Positions 20,251 to 24,129 of a DNA stretch of 24,129 nucleotides are shown one piece after another (the first letter of the stretch is position 1; every line of letters starts with the position of its first letter). Source of the stretch: Paramarasmius palmivorus (lineage: Eukaryota > Basidiomycota > Agaricomycetes > Agaricales > Marasmiaceae). Under the pieces are notes generated by a model. The model saw nothing but the letters and a program-made list of their open reading frames with translations. It made no database searches and was not told the origin of the DNA. The stretch is taken from positions 1 through 24,129 of the forward strand of contig JAYKXP010000344.1 in NCBI GenBank assembly GCA_037176845.1. The letters are read 5' to 3'. The translations under genes and the position numbers were made by a program.

Positions 20251-20586
20251 CCTGTGGCAGTGAACCTGCCACAGGGTGCTCACCCTGCATCTATTCGTCT
20301 TTGACGAATAGATGATGCGTTCTCCTTCCCGAGTCTAGCCCGCTAGACTCGGGTAATGGAGCCATTCATCGCAGCGTCGACGAAGCTGCGATGAATGGTT
20401 CCATCCTCGAGGATAAGTGTACGGCTACACTTATCTTCGAGTATCCAAGTCACGTCCCTTCCTCGTGGACGAAGGGACGTGACATGGATTTGCCGGGTAG
20501 ACAGGCAGTGAGGGACAGCATGAGGTCTTTCTCACGCTGTCCCTCTTGACCTCTTACCACCATCGTCTCCGACGATGGCAGCAAAG
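20251..20586 (+). promoter_or_regulatory. Hairpin leader of unit C
   Basis: Nearly continuous hairpins: 20251-20275 (CCTGTGGCAG-TGAAC-CTGCCACAGG), 20272-20287 (CAGGGTG-CT-CACCCTG, sharing four bases with the first), 20288-20314 (CATCTATTCGTC-TTT-GACGAATAGATG), 20328-20353 (CCCGAGTCTAG arms), 20362-20398 (CCATTCATCGCAGC arms), 20406-20441 (CTCGAGGATAAGTGTA arms, one G-T), 20443-20489, 20510-20545 (GAGGGACAGC arms) and 20560-20578 (CCATCGTC-TCC-GACGATGG) with the ATG at 20575. Function inferred from position. Confidence 0.5.
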
Positions 20587-21055
20587 GTAAGGTTCCCTTC
20601 TTTTCTTTCTTTTTTCTTTGCTAACTTATGTCGATAGGAGTATGTATTGGGACTCGAAGAAGGGATGGGCGTCGAGGAAGGAGGCAGAACGGTCGAGGTA
20701 ATAGGCGCAAGGTGCATAGCCGTCGTCTTTTTTTCTTGCCTTTTCTTACTTTTGCTTCTCTTTTACAGGTAATATCCTCTCTATTTTACACCCTTACATC
20801 CCATTCATCACTGCTACCAACGAGTCTTGAAAACATCCAACAACGTCCAAAGCCCTCGAACACCCTAAACAGCTTCAAGAAACAGTCCAAGAGCTACCTG
20901 AACCCTTTTACCGGGAGCTCTTGGAGTTGCTAGATACGACTACGACATCGGCGACGAATGCTGGCGCCGCCGGTACCTCAATCTTGCAAGCAACATCTAT
21001 TGTACCCCTTTCCCCGCATCTACCACCTGAGCTCAACATTCCAGGCGTTACTTAG
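20575..21055 (+). CDS. Tandem family unit C, spliced gene of unknown function
   Basis: ATG GCA GCA AAG (20575-20586), 51-nt intron with GCTAACTT branch site, micro-exon 20638-20711 (EYVLGLEEGMGVEEGGR, then VEVIGAR), 57-nt intron ending TTTTACAG at 20768, followed directly by GTAATAT. A frame then opens at 20849 and runs to a TAG at 21053-21055: KALEHPKQLQETVQELPEPF, YRELLELLD, a Thr/Ala-rich part, and VPLSPHLPPELNIPGVT. A different frame continues over the following hairpin as LASGYKHNNDFIVRVVPDAM, the counterpart of the LASGY part of units A and B, reachable if ATTCCAG at 21046 is used as acceptor. The two readings exclude each other, so the true end is uncertain. No known domain. Confidence 0.35.
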
Positions 21056-21108
21056 CGTCTGGATACAAACACAACAATGATTTCATTGTTCGTGTAGTCC
21101 CAGACGCT
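21054..21108. repeat. AGCGTCTGG / CCAGACGCT hairpin of unit C
   Basis: Nine-bp arms spanning 55 bp, with an inner ACAACAATGA-TT-TCATTGTT hairpin. Units A (18667-18721), B (19861-19915) and D (21890-21944) have AGCCTCTGG / CCAGAGGCT over exactly 55 bp. Unit C differs in both arms at the matching position (C to G and G to C), keeping the pair. Confidence 0.85.
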
Positions 21109-21142
21109 ATGCGAAAGCCTGGGAGATGTCGAGTGAAGGTGC

Positions 21143-21412
21143 GCACCCGAGTCTATTCTCAGGCATAGACTCGGGTGCACTGGACATTCATCACAGCGTC
21201 GATGACGCTGTGACGGAAGGTTACAGACTTGAGGGTAAGTGTACTCGGTACATTTACCCTCGAGTACCCAAGTCTCATCCCTTTGTCTGCGACGAAGGGA
21301 TGGGACCTGGTTTTGCCGGTCAGACCGGCATTGAGAGGCAGCGTGAGGTCTTTTCTCACGCTGCCTCTCTTGTTCTCCAACCACCACCATCGTCTTCGAA
21401 CGATGGCATCCG
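21143..21412 (+). promoter_or_regulatory. Hairpin leader of unit D
   Basis: 21143-21178 (GCACCCGAGTCTAT arms, perfect), CACAGCGTC-GAT-GACGCTGTG near 21191, 21228-21264 (CTTGAGGGTAAGTGTA pairing with two G-T), CCCAAGTCTCATCCC core hairpin, 21314-21330 (TGCCGGT-CAG-ACCGGCA), 21333-21369 (GAGAGGCAGCGTGAG, perfect 15 bp), CATCGT-TCG-ACGATG with the ATG at 21403. The whole stretch is also one open plus frame from 21126 (KSHPFVCDEGMGPGFAGQTG), so coding cannot be excluded. Confidence 0.5.
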
Positions 21413-21980
21413 GGTACGTAGTCCTGGATTCCTTTGTTTCACTATCTCTAATCATTTACTCTAGGTTTAATAATTGGAAGTAGAAGGGGGAAAGATAGTC
21501 AGAGAAGAAGGGATAACGGTCAAGTGTTGGGTTCAAGGTGCGTGTCTAACTACCTTTTTTCTTGTAGTTCTTTACTTCTAATTCTTCTTCCCTGTCTTCC
21601 AATTGGAACTCTGCTCGCCACCGTTGCCGCCGCCGCTGTCACCACCTTTTCGCTGGAAGATCACAGAACAACGCCGAAGACGAACCAACACCCAACAACC
21701 AAGCCCGTATCCAAAAAACGATCCCACGGCTACGTATGCACGTCGAACGAAAGCGTTTTTGGTCGCAGATCACCAATACGACATCTCGGAATCCCGTCGA
21801 CATCTATCCTTCCTCGATATGGCCATCACGCGCATTGCCACACCATAACCTTTTGCCTACCCCGACTCTCGACATTCCAGCAGCTCTTCAGCCTCTGGGC
21901 ATGCACAGAGTGATGATTTCATCACTCCTATCATACCAGAGGCTGTTCCGAGGCTTCTTCATTTGGGTGAAGGGGAATAG
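21403..21980 (+). pseudogene. Tandem family unit D, frameshifted micro-exon
   Basis: ATG GCA TCC (21403), GTACGT donor at 21414, 51-nt intron ending ACTCTAG, micro-exon 21465-21537 of 73 nt where B and C have 74. The matching frame (LEVEGGKIVREEGITVKCW) is preceded by TAA TAA and is out of phase with the ATG, so this copy looks broken. Downstream the 3' part is intact: ATTCCAG, then SASGHAQSDDFITPIIPEAV and LHLGEGE with TAG at 21978-21980, matching unit A closely (SDEFITPEVPEAI). The broken first part and intact last part suggest recent or partial decay, or a different start. Confidence 0.4.
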
Positions 21981-22159
21981 GTGCAGGTAGCGGCGAATGC
22001 CACGACGACGATGTGGAGCGTTCCAATGGCATCAACATTTTGTTCTCCAGACCTGAGAACCCCGGTACCGCGAGTATGGGGCTTTCGTTCCTTACTGTCA
22101 TGGTTGAATGATATGACCTTGACTCACAACGGCTCTTTGCCTTTCACTATCGCTCACAG

Positions 22160-22334
22160 GTATGTGTTTTTTTCATTGATTTCTTTGAGCTATTATTTAC
22201 ATTTGTCATTCAGGCTACCTACGCGCTACCAAGGACTACGAAGGAGGAGCCGGCGAGATTCACAGGTGCAAATACTAAGGTACGTACCTGACTCTTCTTT
22301 TCGTTTCCTCTACTAACGGTTTCGCTTCTTCCAG
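22160..22334 (+). other. Micro-exon cassette without a hairpin leader
   Basis: GTATGT donor at 22160, 54-nt intron ending CATTCAG, exon from 22214, then GTACGT at 22280 with a 55-nt intron (CTACTAAC branch, CTTCCAG). The 66-nt exon is open in two frames. An earlier donor at 22266 (GTGCAA) would join DYEGGAGEIHR in phase to the downstream open frame AGPTPSHCSHFTRITLTAAK that ends at a TGA near 22483. Geometry equals units A-D; sequence does not match them clearly. Confidence 0.35.
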
Positions 22335-22530
22335 GGCTTTAGCAGGGCCAACACCGTCTCATTGCAGTCACTTCACCCGTATCACCCTGACCGCTGCAAA
22401 ACAAAAGCAACGTCTCGACCAACACGAAGCCACTCAACAACATGAAAATAGCACCGACAATTGGCCGTGGAGTTTTTTTTGAGACGTTGAACAGGATTAT
22501 GCCGTCCCCATAACCTGCCGACGCCGTGGA

Positions 22531-22840
22531 ATGTCATGTCACCACCAGAGCTCTTTTAGCATCACGGCCGCTGATGGATACACTATAGGTATGGTCTTTC
22601 TGTTTCTATTGAGATATACTACTGATACATCTTTCCTAGACTACTCTGTATGTGATACCGGAAGCACGGATATGAAGGACAAAGGAAGAGAACATGGAAT
22701 TAGGTTGAGGACAAGGTGCGCACCTAACATTTATTTTTGAATGTGCTACTGATGGTTTATTCTTCTCCTATAGCTTGCACGATACCATTACGATCTCTCA
22801 AACACGTTCGTCATGTCCAATTTCCTGCCGTCATCGCTAA
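22531..22840 (+). CDS. Small three-exon gene with the family micro-exon (unit E)
   Basis: Join 22531-22588, 22640-22715 and 22774-22840 gives 66 codons plus stop, with all phases consistent. Introns are 51 nt (GTATGG to TTTCCTAG) and 58 nt (GTGCGC, CTACTGAT, CCTATAG). The protein begins MSCHHQSSFSITAADGYTI and the micro-exon reads DYSVCDTGSTDMKDKGREHG, ending RLRTR. That exon is 76 nt against 74 in units B and C, and its end resembles the minus unit M2 exon (EHG..L.TR). No hairpin leader precedes it, unlike A-D. No targeting signal or domain recognised. The short third exon may be incomplete. Confidence 0.35.
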
Positions 22841-22978
22841 AGACTCGCAATGCTACATTCTACCTTTCCTCCCAGACACACCAAACACAACGCCGGCCAA
22901 TGATCCAGAAATTATAGAGAGCTTCCTTTTCTCATCAACATCAACGTTATATTGTTGAAGGACATCACATCAGTAATT

Positions 22979-23937
22979 ACAGATCAGGCCACACCTCGTG
23001 TACTATTCCAATCACCCATGCGCCAAAATATATTCCAAAACATTACTTTCTTGAGAATAAAGTCCAACGTAAAGTAAAAATGATGTTGAAAAGGTATTGT
23101 ACTACTTTGATGTCACATTTGAAGCTAGTCGTTAAAGATAGTGAGAGAATTTGACTGTGTGGCAGTGTACCTGCCCCCTTTTAAGCGCTGAGTGGCAGTG
23201 AACCTGCCCCCATGCAGTGATGCATTTTTGAGTGAACTGAAGTCTATATCTGCATGGAAAGTTATATTATGACTTGAAATTTTTCCGACAGAAAGTGAAA
23301 ATTGTCCCGTACAAGACGGTAAGTGATTTTGAGAATAAAATAAAAGCTGACTGGTAAAGTATACATCATTACGGAGGAACACAATTTTTTTCAGAGAATT
23401 TTGATGAGGTAAAATTTCCCGATCGCGAACTAAAAAGTTTATTTTTTCCCGTATGGAACAGCAATGGAGTTTTATGAGAAAATGAAAGTTGTTTAATGAA
23501 GGATACATATGTACGGGTTAAAGTAATGTTATGGAAGTGAATATAAGTTGAGCAAGTTTCACGACAGGTGATAAGATGTGTGAATCAGAAGTTGAAATGA
23601 AGAGGGTATTGAGTGTGATGATTAAGAGAGTGTGTCCAGCAGTCAGATGTTGAACATGAATGAAGTACAGATAGTATAATAGTGCATAAACATGCAACAT
23701 GAGCTGTAGTACATTAGTCAAGAGGACCAGTAGTTACAGTTGAGTAGTGCATAAGCCCCGTTTGATGAAACCCGTAAATAATATGTGTAGTATGAGCAAG
23801 TAGAAGTCGTGTAGAGTGTATAACAAGCATGGGAGAACCCGCTGTGTTGGTGTAAGCATAAAATGGAGAGTATAAAGCAGCAATTTGTGTAGTTTGAGTT
23901 GATTTTGAGTGTATTATGAGATATTTAGCAGTGTATG
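22979..23937. other. AT-richer, gene-free pretelomeric stretch
   Basis: Frames are short and compositionally odd (a 127-codon minus frame at 23125-23508 has no motif). The right half is purine-rich with many GTGTAG/AGTGTA-like words. It contains two GGCAG-hairpins at 23161 and 23194 and an ATGCA-GTGA-TGCAT hairpin at 23212-23225. No promoter or RNA gene recognised. Confidence 0.5.
23161..23208. repeat. Two copies of GGCAG-TGWAC-CTGCC
   Basis: GGCAGTGTACCTGCC at 23161-23175 and GGCAGTGAACCTGCC at 23194-23208, each followed by CCC. The same motif sits in hairpins at 16203 and 20255 inside the field, so this element extends the field's vocabulary to the chromosome end. Confidence 0.8.
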
Positions 23938-24129
23938 TGGGTTAGGGGTTAGGGTTAGGGTTAGGGGTTAGGGGTTAGGGGTAAAGAAATAGGGGTTAGG
24001 GGTTAGGGGTTAGGGGGTTAGGGGTTAGGGGTTAGGGGTTAGGGTTTAAGGGTTAGGGTTAGGGTTAGGGGTTAGGGTAGGGTTAGGTGGTTTAGGTGGG
24101 TTAGGTTAGGGGTTATGGTTATGGGGTTA
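23938..24129 (+). repeat. Telomere-like TTAGGG/TTAGGGG array at the window end
   Basis: About 190 bp of TTAGGG and TTAGGGG with occasional changes (TTTAAGGG, TTAGGTGG, TTATGG) runs to the last base. The G-rich strand reads toward the right end, the orientation expected of a right telomere. Irregular units could be real or reflect homopolymer sequencing errors. Confidence 0.9.

Larger units (their letters stand above)
15500..21950. repeat. Inverted-repeat (hairpin) field with CGTC-NNN-GACG cores
   Basis: Dozens of inverted repeats with arms of about 8-29 bp stand almost end to end. More than twenty have a central CGTC-NNN-GACG with a variable 3-nt centre (for example near 15518, 15763, 15864, 16290, 16388, 16737, 16889, 17996, 18193, 19162, 19462, 20141, 20294, 20564, 21194). 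Arms outside the core differ between hairpins but remain complementary within each. Others use different centres (TGATGAATTCATCA, CAGTGAACCTG, CTCGAGGATAAG). The field has four plus-oriented repeat units (periods about 1.26, 1.1 and 0.83 kb) and at least two minus-oriented ones. Frames look open on both strands because palindromes read alike both ways. Confidence 0.9.

Noticed and set aside
15500..21950. Hairpins read as bacterial rho-independent terminators or attenuators
   Set aside because: Introns, the NLR gene and telomere repeats show a fungal nuclear genome, and the stems lack a consistent T-tract.
15500..21950. Many overlapping frames on both strands taken as separate genes
   Set aside because: Palindromes free of stop triplets on one strand are free on the other, so opposite-strand frames (for example 21052-21390 and 21159-21455) are expected by-products.

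Overview
The window looks like about 24 kb from the right end of a chromosome of a filamentous basidiomycete (Agaricomycetes-like). Three things point there. Reading frames are split by introns of about 50 nt with GT/GC-AG borders and CTAAC or CTGAC branch sites. There is a NACHT-type NLR gene with the C2-like N-terminus and helical region known from mushroom-forming fungi. The last ~190 bp are TTAGGG/TTAGGGG repeats. No rRNA, tRNA, CRISPR array or recognisable transposase was found. The species cannot be named from the sequence.

Layout. 1-2019 holds no gene I can support. 2020-4951 (-) is an NLR gene (C2-like domain, helical linker, NACHT ATPase) whose 3' end looks frameshifted. 5748-6071 (-) are two joined exons of an unrecognised gene. 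7126-13873 (+) carries several open, partly spliced pieces of unrecognised genes; the best are 7126-7738, 10429-10965 and 12102-12688. 14237-15326 is a satellite block: ten copies of a 15-bp gapped palindrome (GGCGTC-NNN-GACGCC) in a 435-bp tandem duplication, bounded by palindromes of telomere-like sequence.

15500-21950 is the striking part: a field of back-to-back inverted repeats, most of them centred on the same gapped core CGTC-NNN-GACG found in the satellite. Arm sequences differ from hairpin to hairpin and from copy to copy yet stay self-complementary, so the structure is being kept by selection or by a copying process. The field is built from repeated units, two on the minus strand (16.5-17.7 kb) and four on the plus strand (18.2-22 kb), pointing outward from about 17.7-18.2 kb. 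Each unit carries an intron / ~70-nt micro-exon / intron cassette of almost fixed size. In the plus units the ATG sits inside the 3' arm of the last hairpin. A similar cassette without the hairpins recurs at 22160-22334 and 22531-22840.

22979-23937 is AT-richer and gene-free, with two copies of a hairpin also used inside the field, followed by the telomere-like repeat to the window end. Working model, inferred: a subtelomeric, head-to-tail family of small spliced genes, partly decayed, embedded in a palindrome array related to the neighbouring satellite. I do not recognise the family. Whether the hairpins act as DNA (protein sites, cruciforms, recombination) or as RNA (5' leader or pre-mRNA structure) is not settled by the sequence.
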